This document shows, in pieces, positions 10,965 to 19,783 of a stretch of DNA of 27,818 bases. The DNA is from Pigoraptor chileana (lineage: Eukaryota; Opisthokonta; Filasterea). The stretch lies in contig CALSCR010003564.1 in NCBI GenBank assembly GCA_943704495.1, positions 1 to 27,818 of the forward strand, in the 5' to 3' direction. The number at the start of each line of letters is the position of its first letter. The stretch's first letter is position 1. The notes under the pieces were generated by a model. That model ran no database searches. It was given only the letters and a program-made list of their open reading frames with translations, and was not told the origin of the DNA. The translations under genes were made by a program, and so were the position numbers.

Positions 10965-11718
10965 CTGAATCAATGTTCAGACTCGGTGCCAGTCATTCCC
11001 TGTAAGCGGCATACGCAGTGCCACTGCGGTCAGTGCATTTTGAACGACGCCGGCAATGGACGGGCGGATCATCGAACCCAATCACAGTGAGGGCCCCAGG
11101 TGGAGACAGTACTAAGCTTAGTGAGCGGCTCCAAGTCACCAATCCGCTGCAGTTTCATCTGATGACAGTCAACGCACATGCCTTCGATTCAGTTCCAGTA
11201 ATTTTTTCCCTTACGAACTGAACTGACGCAGCTTGCCATGACATGATGCATGTGTTAAGCTTTGTTTGTACCACGGACGTCTAGTGTTGTGTCTTGTGCG
11301 TGTGTTGTATTTTGTTGAAGTTTGGCGATCATGGTTTTGTACAGTGACCAGAGTGAGTGTGACGGCAGCTGTCACCCCGCTGGTGGCCGAGAGTCGCCAC
11401 CACTGGTCAGTGGACTGTCGAGTCCTGTCAGTCCGAATTGACACGTGCGGCAGCCCGCGGCACGGTCACGGCAGCACGTGACGCGAACGAGTTGGTTTCC
11501 TGTTGCCAGAATCCACACACGAAGACACGGCGTTCGTTGGTGACACGCAGAGTTTTACATTATACGATTAGAAAAAAAAGTTTTGGCAAAGATTTCTTTA
11601 TATTGAAATTCCATTATGAGATTATTTATTCGGCTTCATCAAAATGTTCTGAAGATGTCGGCGTTACCGAATGCGAACGAGTATGCACCTGTCGCGTTGT
11701 GAATAGTTATATGCGGAC
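10965..11718. promoter_or_regulatory. Divergent promoter region of GT92 and the transporter-glycosyltransferase fusion
   Basis: This is 754 bases between two outward-facing starts. It has two CACGTG boxes (11442-11447, 11475-11480), a palindromic GTGAC...GTCAC at 11359-11375, and an AT-rich stretch at 11565-11645 close to the fusion start. No gene was recognised in it. Sharing one spacer would allow the two Golgi genes to be co-regulated. Confidence 0.5.
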
Positions 11719-14700
11719 ATGATGCAGCCGACCGTTTCTCGACACTCCAGTGGCGGCGGCGGCGGCGCATCCACTTTGACACCACTTGCGCTTGCCGCTG
11801 CAATTGCAGTTTGGTACGTTAGCGCATCCCTCTCTGTCATCGGATCGTCCGTCGCTCTCAATGGTCGCTTTGGAGACCTGAAATGGGTTGCTCTATCGCT
11901 GCTCTTCACTGTCGCAGGAGGAATTCCGTCCATCTACTCTTATGCGCGAGAGAAAGACGCGACACGACGGTGTATCGTGGCGGCGTTTCGTGATTCGCAT
12001 CTTATTTACGCTTCCGGTGCACATCTTGTTGGGATACTCGGCATGTGTGTGTCATTCTCGACAGTCGCTGCGAGTACCTCCCAAGTTATCAAAGCGTCAG
12101 AGCCAATCTTTACTGCCATCCTTTGGTGGACGATCCGGGGTGAAACTCTGTCAAAGCCTTCCTTGCAGGCTGTCGTTTTGATGTCGACGGGCATCGCAGT
12201 CGCTTGTTGCGGTGGCGGTGCTGCGGATGCACTCGGACTGGCATCCTCTGTTGCATCCGCCGTCTTCTTTCCGCTGCGAAATGTCCTCATCTCGGGAACG
12301 AACTCGGATATATCGCCGATAGCAAAGTATGGCGTTGTTTCTGCGCTCTCTGCGGCTCCCGCGCTTCTTCTGTTTGTTGTTTGCGTTGGACTATACGGCG
12401 TGCCCATGCTCGCACCCGGGCCGACGTCCCTCGCTGTCGGATTTCATGTCGCGTACATGGCGGCATCTTTCGTTGTTCTCGGTGCGACCAACCCGATCAC
12501 GCATTCAGTTGCAAACGTATGCAAGCGCCTCTCGACTATCGTCGTCGCACATGTGTACTTTTCCACTAGTTTTAAGTCTCTCGAAACTATCGGGTTCTGG
12601 ATCCTCACTGTTGGGTTTATGCTGTATATTCGCGCAAAGTCAACATCGCACCACAACGACGCCACGACATCGCCAGTGCTCGTAAGATCAGCGACGAGTC
12701 TTGTGGATTCCATGGCCGTCGTCAGAAACAAGAGAATTGGAGTGTGTTTTGCACTGTGTGCAGTCGCAGCTATGCTCGGCATGTTTATTCTTGCGACGCC
12801 GTTGTCAGTGTCGAGGACGGCCGTACCATTGGAACTCGGCAGTGCCATCCGGTTGGGGCGTGCACGTGACAGTGGCACTGGCGGCGAGTACAATGTCGCA
12901 CTCTTGGCGGATGCTGACTATCGCAGGGCAGGCCTTCTGCTTTGGCCGTATGCGGGCGCACCACTCACACAGGCCTTGCAGGACTCGGCGGGCGGCGGCG
13001 CAATGCGAGTCGATGAGGTCGAGCGGCTTCTCACGGAATACGACACAGTTACGGTCCTATGCGCGGATGCAGTGGCATGCCGACAAGCGCTACAGAGTCC
13101 GAACTCATCGAGCAGTACCGACAGGACGAAACCTACTTTTAAAAACCGGAATCCGCTTGTAATTGTTCAACTTGTTGCAACTGACATTTGCCGAGACACG
13201 GCTCTCGAGACATGGTTTCGCCGTCACACGATCAACAAACTGCTCTCCGGCGTCGCATATCAATCCTACGTCGAATCAGCACTGCATTTGTGCGGAGTGT
13301 ACCGCTACGGCGGTGCTGTGCTCAGCGCTTTCTCTCCCGGCCCCGTCCCACTGGCCTGCAACATGTCTGCAGGCGATATATGCGTGGGCATTGATACGGA
13401 AGGGCAACTCCACACGGCAACGCTCGTGGCGCGTCCTCGACACCACCTGGTGAATGTCATGATAGAGGCACTGGCAGGCGCCTTGCCGCGGTACAAAGAA
13501 GGCATGCAATGGCCCGCTATCGTTTCGCCCGCGTCAAAACTGGCGCTTGCCTTCCGCGAGGCGTGTGCGGAAAGTGGCTTCGAGAGTGCAGCAAGAAGCG
13601 ACAGTGAAAACAGTCCCTCCAACGCACTCACACGCAGACCGTCTGGTTGCCTGGAGTATGCCTTGTTGTCTCCCCCGCCCGCAACTGCGCGGCCCACCGC
13701 CACCAGATCGTTTGGTGTGTTGTCGTATGACAGTCGTGTTAGTTCAGAGCGAACTGATGTGAACGTGGGTGACGAAGTGCAGGCCATTCCTGGGAGCCAG
13801 TTTCTGCCGTTTATCGACCGCTTTCTTGACCGCGGCAAGTCGGTGTTGTCGCCGCCCCCGCCAAGCAACAGCATTAACACAACCATTTTTCTGAACGCGT
13901 GGTGGGGCTCTGCAGTGTGGCCCCCTCCTGCCAGTGTGCATCCCATACTTGTGTCGATGCACGTGGAACCGGGCATGTTCCCTGCATTCCAGGCGAACAG
14001 CAGCAGGGCGTTTTTTGCAAACTATGAGAAACCCGTCGGTGCTCGTGATGTCGGTACGCTTAATTTCCTGACAAAAATAGGCGTGCCCGCCTACTTCTCG
14101 GCATGCGCTACTCTGCTGATGGCGTCCGCGCGCGCCTATGGGCACCGCCCCTCCCGGGACATCATCTACCTTGTCGATGTGACAAACTCTACGATCGATC
14201 TTCTTCCGGCCTGGATTGTGTCTATCGGTGTCCGCGTTGCCCACAACCTTGACTCTGCAAGTGGGCCCGTGCGACGCGACCGGATGTTGCGATACTCAAA
14301 GGCCGTCGAGTATCTCGAATTGTACCGGGACGCGCGCCTCGTCATTACACAGCGAATTCACGCGGGGCTTCCCGCCGTCGGCATGGAAACACCCGTGCTC
14401 TTCATCAACAGCAGAGACATGCCCGGTGGCGGAGGCGGCAAGACGCCGTCGTCGCGTGTTGGCGGGCTCACTGGGCTCTTTCACACAATAGACCTGTTCA
14501 CCATGAGCGCACAGGAAGCCAGAGAGCGTCTTCAGTCGTTTGATTATCGAAATCCGCCGTCGAATCCCAGCCCGGCGCTGCGAGACCGACTCCGTGCATC
14601 GCTGTGGAATGTTGTGCGAAAGGACCGCGACCTCCGCGCAGAGGCAATGTTCAACGGCATTGTTCCTCTGCAACGGATACCCAGCAAGAATGACGGCGAC

Positions 14701-15606
14701 ACCAGCGAGGGTCATCGCGTTGGCGCCGAGTGTAAAATCCGCTTCCACTTCATCCAGACAACAGGCGAGTCCACCTGGACGTATCGGCAGCAGCGGTCCG
14801 TCGAGAGCGTCTTATATCATCATCCCGATGCATGCGTCACTGTCCACACGAGCACCCTTCGACCGTCCATGTTTGAGAAATTCGTCGACGCCGGGTATGA
14901 CGTTCGCGTGGAGCCCATCGACGTTGAGCTGCTTGCCCGCGGCACTCCGTTGGAGGGAGTCACCACACAGCCGAGATACGCTGCGTGGAAACTCGGTCGC
15001 TATTGGTACAGTCACTATACGGATATGCTGCGCCTGCTAATCCTCTACAAGGTCGGCGGCGTATATCTGGATACAGACGTTTATGTGACTCGCTCGTTTG
15101 CTGGGTTGCGAAATACGGCTGCGCGCGAGCTTGTCGGGGGGAAAGTCAACGGCGCCGTGCTTGTGTTTGATGCTGGCAATCCCTTCTTGCTGGACTGCAT
15201 GACCGAATTTAACGGCACCTACGACGGCCTTCAGTGGGCGGCAAATGGCCCCGGTTTGATAACGAGGGTGTGGGTGCGTGCTTGGATGACACGGCCGGAT
15301 GACCTTAAGGTGTTGTCGCCGGTCGCCTTTTACATGATCCGTTTCCGGGAGATTGCAAATGTATGTTTTGCATCGACAAACGAGACTGTTATCGGCCCAT
15401 TTGCCGATCTTCTTGCGAGTGGGACGCCGTATGCCGTCCACTTGAACTTTCTGCTCACCGGCAAAATTCCCACTGTAACGCCCGGCACACTCTGCGAGTA
15501 CTTGCTGACGGCGTTTTGCGTGTTCTGCGACGAGCACCCCCACCCTCCTGTGTCGTACAACCCGCGGCTGACGGTTGTCACGGCACGAACCTCGCCGCTG
15601 GATTAA
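11719..15606 (+). CDS. TPT/SLC35-type transporter fused to GT32-like, pyruvyl transferase and DXD glycosyltransferase domains
   Basis: One uninterrupted 1295-residue frame. Residues about 15-308 are a TPT/nucleotide-sugar transporter with ten hydrophobic helices, including VIKASEPIFTAILWW and NVCKRLSTIVVAHVYF, and ending LYIRAKS. An eleventh helix (340-362) follows basic RNKR, which would put everything after it in the Golgi lumen if the transporter has cytosolic ends as usual. Residues about 375-650 resemble a GT32/Gb3-synthase fold (ESALHLCGVYRYGGAVL), but Ser-Ala-Phe replaces the catalytic DXD. Residues about 664-970 are a polysaccharide pyruvyl transferase: NVGDEVQ (682-688), ARDVGTLNFL (775 on), LVITQRIHAGLP (R879, H881). 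Residues about 1005-1280 are an intact GT32-type transferase: SVESVLYHHPDA, then TDMLRLLILYKVGGVYLDTDV with DXD at 1118-1120. Known pyruvyl transferases use PEP, and TPT relatives move PEP, triose phosphates or nucleotide sugars. The transported molecule and sugar are not established. AATAAA follows at 15722 and 15786. Confidence 0.92.
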   Translation: MMQPTVSRHSSGGGGGASTLTPLALAAAIAVWYVSASLSVIGSSVALNGRFGDLKWVALSLLFTVAGGIPSIYSYAREKDATRRCIVAAFRDSHLIYASGAHLVGILGMCVSFSTVAASTSQVIKASEPIFTAILWWTIRGETLSKPSLQAVVLMSTGIAVACCGGGAADALGLASSVASAVFFPLRNVLISGTNSDISPIAKYGVVSALSAAPALLLFVVCVGLYGVPMLAPGPTSLAVGFHVAYMAASFVVLGATNPITHSVANVCKRLSTIVVAHVYFSTSFKSLETIGFWILTVGFMLYIRAKSTSHHNDATTSPVLVRSATSLVDSMAVVRNKRIGVCFALCAVAAMLGMFILATPLSVSRTAVPLELGSAIRLGRARDSGTGGEYNVALLADADYRRAGLLLWPYAGAPLTQALQDSAGGGAMRVDEVERLLTEYDTVTVLCADAVACRQALQSPNSSSSTDRTKPTFKNRNPLVIVQLVATDICRDTALETWFRRHTINKLLSGVAYQSYVESALHLCGVYRYGGAVLSAFSPGPVPLACNMSAGDICVGIDTEGQLHTATLVARPRHHLVNVMIEALAGALPRYKEGMQWPAIVSPASKLALAFREACAESGFESAARSDSENSPSNALTRRPSGCLEYALLSPPPATARPTATRSFGVLSYDSRVSSERTDVNVGDEVQAIPGSQFLPFIDRFLDRGKSVLSPPPPSNSINTTIFLNAWWGSAVWPPPASVHPILVSMHVEPGMFPAFQANSSRAFFANYEKPVGARDVGTLNFLTKIGVPAYFSACATLLMASARAYGHRPSRDIIYLVDVTNSTIDLLPAWIVSIGVRVAHNLDSASGPVRRDRMLRYSKAVEYLELYRDARLVITQRIHAGLPAVGMETPVLFINSRDMPGGGGGKTPSSRVGGLTGLFHTIDLFTMSAQEARERLQSFDYRNPPSNPSPALRDRLRASLWNVVRKDRDLRAEAMFNGIVPLQRIPSKNDGDTSEGHRVGAECKIRFHFIQTTGESTWTYRQQRSVESVLYHHPDACVTVHTSTLRPSMFEKFVDAGYDVRVEPIDVELLARGTPLEGVTTQPRYAAWKLGRYWYSHYTDMLRLLILYKVGGVYLDTDVYVTRSFAGLRNTAARELVGGKVNGAVLVFDAGNPFLLDCMTEFNGTYDGLQWAANGPGLITRVWVRAWMTRPDDLKVLSPVAFYMIRFREIANVCFASTNETVIGPFADLLASGTPYAVHLNFLLTGKIPTVTPGTLCEYLLTAFCVFCDEHPHPPVSYNPRLTVVTARTSPLD

Positions 15607-15912
15607 GAGCCGAGGTACAAATGCACTTTGCCAGATGTAGAACTGATTTTGGACAGGCTGATCCGGCGGTTATGCTAGTGCGATTGTATTGCGGCTTATG
15701 CCAAGTTTACAAACAAAATATAATAAAATTGAATGATATGCAAGACTTTGCACTTGTAAAATGCACACTCGCGACAATTAGTGAGAATAAATTATGAATG
15801 AACGCACCGACAGCACCGATCGCATCGCCGATGACGTTCAGTGACCAAACAAGAGCTCGATGGGGGTATACGTAGAATGCGTCACTCGGCTGGAGCATTA
15901 CTGCGGGTGCAT
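15607..15912. other. Convergent 3' spacer
   Basis: This is 306 bases between the stop codons of the fusion gene (+) and the first fucosyltransferase-lectin gene (-). AATAAA at 15722-15727 and 15786-15791 are plausible polyadenylation signals for the fusion gene. No gene was recognised. Confidence 0.6.
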
Positions 15913-17793
15913 CTACACCCCCGCAGTGCATGCGAGCGTCACAGCCAGCGCAAATCCCCCCGTTTTGCACCACCGCAACCCAAATCCACCTGCGCCCTCT
16001 GCACTGGTCACGGGAAGCTCACACTCGGCCCGCCCCACACACAGACCAGCCACTATTTTGGCGGATTCCTTGTCGTGACACAACGGATCGACATGAAACC
16101 GGTGACAAACACCCCCAGGTGCACCGAAGCTCGCAAAAATGACGTCCGAAATATGGTGGCCGGGGGGACATTTCAGGGACATAACGACCGGCGGCTCTGT
16201 TGAAATGCCCATGTACTCATATCCGCACACGGTGGAGTTGTAGAAGGAGGCGCTGACGGGAGGCCGCTCGTACCGCACGCCCGCGCGACCATCTGAGGTG
16301 AGTTGCCCAGTTGACCACGACAGGCGCACTCCCCGTACAATGCGCGTTTCAATCACCCAGCACGACCATGTCGAGTCCAGAGAGCCCACAAAGGCAACTC
16401 CGCGATGGCATATTTCTTGCTCCACCAGCGACACGCAATAAGGGTCCTCGTCGACCGACGGTTCATACCGCACGACTTGCGTGTATCCCCGAGAACCGAA
16501 CAAGGAGAGATCTTCTTCAGAAATGCGAAGAACAGCAAGGTATATTAGAGGAGACGTCGAGTGTGGGAGACTTCCCGCCGATCGCGCTGCATGACAAGCG
16601 CTGTCAATAACATCAAGCAGCTCAGTGATGTTTACTGCATCCGTGCAGACCATGTACGTGGTGCAATTTTGGACAGTGCGATCGGCGCGCCGCCAGTGGA
16701 CGGATACAAACGGTTTACCGGCGAAAGCCGATTGAATAAAACGAGTGGCATTGTGCAGCACATCGGCGTGCGGCACCATGGCCCTCATGACAAGTAGATG
16801 CTCGTCGCGGTACTGGGTCGCTCTGTGGACCAGTGACCGCCGGTTCACGCGGTACATGTCGTCCTGGAGAAAGAGATGGTCCATCAGCACAACGGGGGCG
16901 TTCAAGTGTTGCTCACCGAGGGCGCCGCGAATGGCCGCGGCAGAGACGAAGGAGGGACGCACGGCCACTAACGAGGCGCAATTCTGCTGAGCGCCGACAA
17001 CCGACTTTGCAATGCTGTATATGCGTCCGGATGGTCGAAAGATCCAGCAGACGTCAATGACAGGGCCTGTCGACAGAGATGCAAGGAACGCGCGGACTTC
17101 CGCAACGGATGACAAGCCACCTTCGAGTAGAACGCCACTTTTTTGGAGGTGGTCCTCATTGAACGTGAGATTGAAGGGCTTCAGTGGCATGTCCCCGTTG
17201 CGGGTGCGGTGCATCGCATGGTCGACAAAGGGCATCGTGACAATTGTGCGGTTGAGCGCACGCGCAAACTTGACAGTCTCGACGAAGTTGTAGTACTGAT
17301 TGTTAGGGCCATCTTGGAATAGATTGTGAACAGGAATGAGGTATCTTCTGGAAGGGAGCACATTGCCTTCGCCGCCAATACGCGGACTCTGCATATGCGT
17401 TTCTGCAGAATACAGAGCGCCGACGCTGTCTTCCGAATCTGCCGGCGAAAGCTGCGAGTCAGCCGTACGCGCCGCCACAGCATCATCGGTGCTACTAACC
17501 ACAAACTTCTCGACGGCACCCACGCGATCGATGTCTCTCCTGGGCATTGTGGGGCTTTCCAGGACTGACACGAGCAAGGGCGAGGGCATCGCCGGCAGTG
17601 CAATCGACGTATCCATAAATACCGATGGGATTACGGAATGATTCAGCGTCGATCGAATCAGAGTTAAATCATTCCTCGACAAAAGCAAGTAGAGCGCACA
17701 CTGACTCAACGCGATGGCGAGTACGACTGCACACATTCGTCTGTGACTGCGACCACACAGCCTACAGCCGCGATCTGGCGAGTGGGCGGACAT
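15913..17793 (-). CDS. O-fucosyltransferase-like enzyme fused to a SUEL/galactose-binding lectin domain (copy 1)
   Basis: An intronless 626-residue type II membrane protein. Short basic N-terminus, signal anchor MCAVVLAIALSQCALYLLL, then a stem of about 110 residues. The catalytic part shows the GDP-fucose O-fucosyltransferase motifs in order: GPNNQYYNFVETVKFARALNRT (Q166), VHWRRAD (366-371, the HxRRxD motif), and EQEICHRGVAFVGSLDSTWS near 460-480. Residues about 520-626 form a Gal_Lectin/SUEL domain: MSLKCPPGHHISDVIFASFG, then C...CHD, LCVGRAECELPV, FGLRWC and a C-terminal LACT. This resembles the C-terminal lectin domain of plant beta-galactosidases more than the animal rhamnose-binding lectins. 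The enzyme should act in the Golgi or endoplasmic-reticulum lumen. Acceptor unknown. The first in-frame GTG is ignored and ATG 17793 used. CACGTG at 17825-17830 lies 32 bases upstream of it. Confidence 0.88.
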   Translation of the reverse strand: MSAHSPDRGCRLCGRSHRRMCAVVLAIALSQCALYLLLSRNDLTLIRSTLNHSVIPSVFMDTSIALPAMPSPLLVSVLESPTMPRRDIDRVGAVEKFVVSSTDDAVAARTADSQLSPADSEDSVGALYSAETHMQSPRIGGEGNVLPSRRYLIPVHNLFQDGPNNQYYNFVETVKFARALNRTIVTMPFVDHAMHRTRNGDMPLKPFNLTFNEDHLQKSGVLLEGGLSSVAEVRAFLASLSTGPVIDVCWIFRPSGRIYSIAKSVVGAQQNCASLVAVRPSFVSAAAIRGALGEQHLNAPVVLMDHLFLQDDMYRVNRRSLVHRATQYRDEHLLVMRAMVPHADVLHNATRFIQSAFAGKPFVSVHWRRADRTVQNCTTYMVCTDAVNITELLDVIDSACHAARSAGSLPHSTSPLIYLAVLRISEEDLSLFGSRGYTQVVRYEPSVDEDPYCVSLVEQEICHRGVAFVGSLDSTWSCWVIETRIVRGVRLSWSTGQLTSDGRAGVRYERPPVSASFYNSTVCGYEYMGISTEPPVVMSLKCPPGHHISDVIFASFGAPGGVCHRFHVDPLCHDKESAKIVAGLCVGRAECELPVTSAEGAGGFGLRWCKTGGFALAVTLACTAGV

Positions 17794-18192
17794 CACTACG
17801 TCGCGCGCCACTCAACGCGGCAGTCACGTGCTGTTATTGAGGCGCAATGAGTAGAGCGTTAGCCCCAGTAACCTCAATGCGCTCTCCCCGGCATGACATG
17901 GCATGATTAGGTGTAATAAAGTTGTTTGCTAGGCATTGTGATTGGTGGCTGGACGTCACGGACAATGGCAGTCAGTTCAGGAACCCGCGGCAAAGCAAGG
18001 AGACAGGGTCAGTACGCCGGTTAGTCCCTCAGTAATGGCGGCAAGGGATCATGCCTGCCCAAAAAACACACCCGGTTCAGTTGTATATAAAACATGCATC
18101 AGTGACCACTGTATAGGGTGCTCACGTGGGGCACCTCCATTCCATCCGGGGCAGGGGCGAAACCCTCACCCTAACATGCGCTCTAATAAATT

Positions 18193-18267
18193 GGGGACAT
18201 CCATGTGCCCATTGGACTAGTGGCCTAGTCACGTGGGGACATCCATGTGCCCATTGCACTAGTGGCC
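18193..18267. repeat. Two-copy tandem repeat, period 42
   Basis: Two 33-base copies (18193-18225 and 18235-18267) differ at one base, G against C in CATTGGACT/CATTGCACT. They are separated by 9 bases. The second copy is preceded by a CACGTG box that overlaps its first G. Confidence 0.9.
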
Positions 18268-18767
18268 CTCTGATTTGGGCACACGGCCGGCTGGCCGGAA
18301 CCGGTTGGCCGCCAGTGGCCTGGCCGGCGCGGCCGGCGACCGAACCGCCATACTGTTCGCCATACTGCCCAGGGAATCTGGGGGCTTGCCCGGAGCGTCA
18401 TTGGATGGTGTGGTCACGCGGTCAGAGCACACACTGAGCCAGTAGAGGCCAGCGTCAGCGCACGCGTGCGTTTTCTTTAATTGTGTTGTATCAATCTGGG
18501 GCAGATCTGTTTGGGGTCGTCACTCTCAGAATTTGTTCTTTTATTCGTTTTCTCTTGTGAACTTTTGAGTACAGCATTTTGGCATACTTATGGAGCCGGT
18601 TTGTTTCGATTGCTGATTAGATCGCAAGGCATCAGAAGCGCTTTACCATACTTTAGTGTGAGGTTCTGCGCGCGGTAATTTGGCTGCGAATCCCGAGAGC
18701 TCGCCAAGCTCGGATTTAGATCGCCCCATCGTGACACCGTGGCCGGCCGCGGTTTCAGTACAAATGT

Positions 18768-18828
18768 AATCAGTGACAGACCTGTCGATAATCAGTGACA
18801 GACCTTTCAGTTTCAGTTTCAGTTTCAG
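18768..18828. repeat. 16-base duplication followed by TTTCAG hexamer repeats
   Basis: AATCAGTGACAGACCT occurs at 18768-18783 and again at 18790-18805. Four TTTCAG units follow at 18805-18828. Confidence 0.9.
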
Positions 18829-18870
18829 CTCAAGTTTTTGAATTGTATTCCGACAGTTCGGTTCTGAGTA

Positions 18871-18880
18871 ACACACACAT

Positions 18881-18951
<71 letters not shown>
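18871..18951. repeat. (AC)n microsatellite
   Basis: An interrupted AC/AT stretch runs into about 31 uninterrupted AC units (18889-18951). It lies just 3' of the stop codon of the secreted protein gene on the - strand, so it is probably in that transcript's 3' untranslated region or flank. Confidence 0.95.
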
Positions 18952-18958
<7 letters not shown>

Positions 18959-18980
18959 GCACACACAGTCACGATCATTT

Positions 18981-19697
18981 TCAATCGTCGCTGGGGCACG
19001 GCCCTTGTTTCGAGAACGTGCTCCATCCGTTGTCTGCCAGCCACTGCTGATTGTCTGCTGCCACAGACCGCACAAGGTCACTCTCAAACTGGTGAACCGC
19101 ATCTGGCGCGGCGCCCGCAGCAATGTACGTTTCTGTTTTCGCCAGAGTACCAGACGCCCAGCGTCCATTTGGACATACCCATCCGAACGTTTGCGAACCG
19201 TATCGTTCGTCTGGGATGACAATGTCCGTCAGTCCAAACAGGCGATCCCCTGGGATGCGAGCGTTGAAGTTTGGATTGTTGGGGGACCCTTGACACGGAT
19301 GGTTGTAGAAAGAGCAGCACTCGCTTGTGGAGAATTTCGCTGTCTGGCTGTAGCATATCATCCACTTGGCAGGGAACAAGATGCGCACGAGACCGCCGCG
19401 AATGTCTGGTGCCTGCTGCATCACCTGGTCGGCAATGTCTGCCTCGGTCGTCGCGTTAAACTGCTGCGATATGGTCGCCGCCATCCGCATCTTCAATGGC
19501 GAGTCGACGAGCTTTGTGAACAGTTCGCTGTATGCTTGCAGCAGTTTCAGGTATCGCATGTTCAGCTCCGACTTCAGGCCTGCGGCGGCGACTTCGAGGC
19601 TTGCGTTAGGATCGTAGTTTTCCGGCTTCTCTGTCGACTGCAACTCGAGAACGAGCCCAGCAGCGACAGCTATTGACAGAAAAGTATGGGTATACAT
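18981..19697 (-). CDS. Secreted Cys-containing protein of unknown function
   Basis: A single frame of 238 residues that I do not recognise. ATG 19697 opens a convincing signal peptide (MYTHTFLSIAVAAGLVL, likely cleaved near LQS). A predicted helical segment follows (KSELNMRYLKLLQAYSELFTKLV), with an NAT glycosylation sequon. The C-terminal half has clustered Cys: CYSQTAKFSTSECCSFYNHPC and then WVCPNGRW, ending in GPCPSDD. It lies 86 bases downstream of the stop of the larger secreted protein gene on the same strand. Both proteins are secreted and carry a Cys-Cys pair near a HPC/HNC motif, so they may be distant relatives, but the similarity is weak. The in-frame extension to 19775 lacks signal-peptide character and was not used. 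Confidence 0.7.
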   Translation of the reverse strand: MYTHTFLSIAVAAGLVLELQSTEKPENYDPNASLEVAAAGLKSELNMRYLKLLQAYSELFTKLVDSPLKMRMAATISQQFNATTEADIADQVMQQAPDIRGGLVRILFPAKWMICYSQTAKFSTSECCSFYNHPCQGSPNNPNFNARIPGDRLFGLTDIVIPDERYGSQTFGWVCPNGRWASGTLAKTETYIAAGAAPDAVHQFESDLVRSVAADNQQWLADNGWSTFSKQGPCPSDD

Positions 19698-19783
19698 AGG
19701 AGAAATGGATTCACATCTGATGAGCGAATGTTGGAATGTACATGAACTCATGAGTGATTTAATGGCCGCAAGCATGGTGCTGA

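Larger units (their letters stand above)
17794..18980. other. Repeat-rich 1.2-kb intergenic region upstream of fucosyltransferase-lectin copy 1
   Basis: No gene was recognised in this 1187-base region. It contains a TATATAAAA at about 18083-18091, three CACGTG boxes (17825, 18123, 18230), a 33-base tandem duplication (18193-18225 and 18235-18267), and a GGCC/CCGG-rich patch (18280-18340). It also contains a 16-base duplication, TTTCAG hexamers and an AC tract. The part near 17.8 kb should contain the promoter of copy 1; the part near 18.9 kb is the 3' flank of the 238-residue secreted protein gene. Confidence 0.6.

Noticed and set aside
13305-14748. Several frames of 150-223 codons antisense to the fusion gene
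   Set aside because: They are shadows of the strong + strand frame, a known effect of its codon bias.
18643-19222. Frames on both strands reading long runs of Cys-Val or Thr-His
   Set aside because: They are translations of the AC/TG microsatellite and show no other protein-like features.
19698-19775. N-terminal extension of the 238-residue secreted protein
   Set aside because: Starting at ATG 19697 gives a clean signal peptide. The longer start would bury it behind 26 residues of ordinary sequence.
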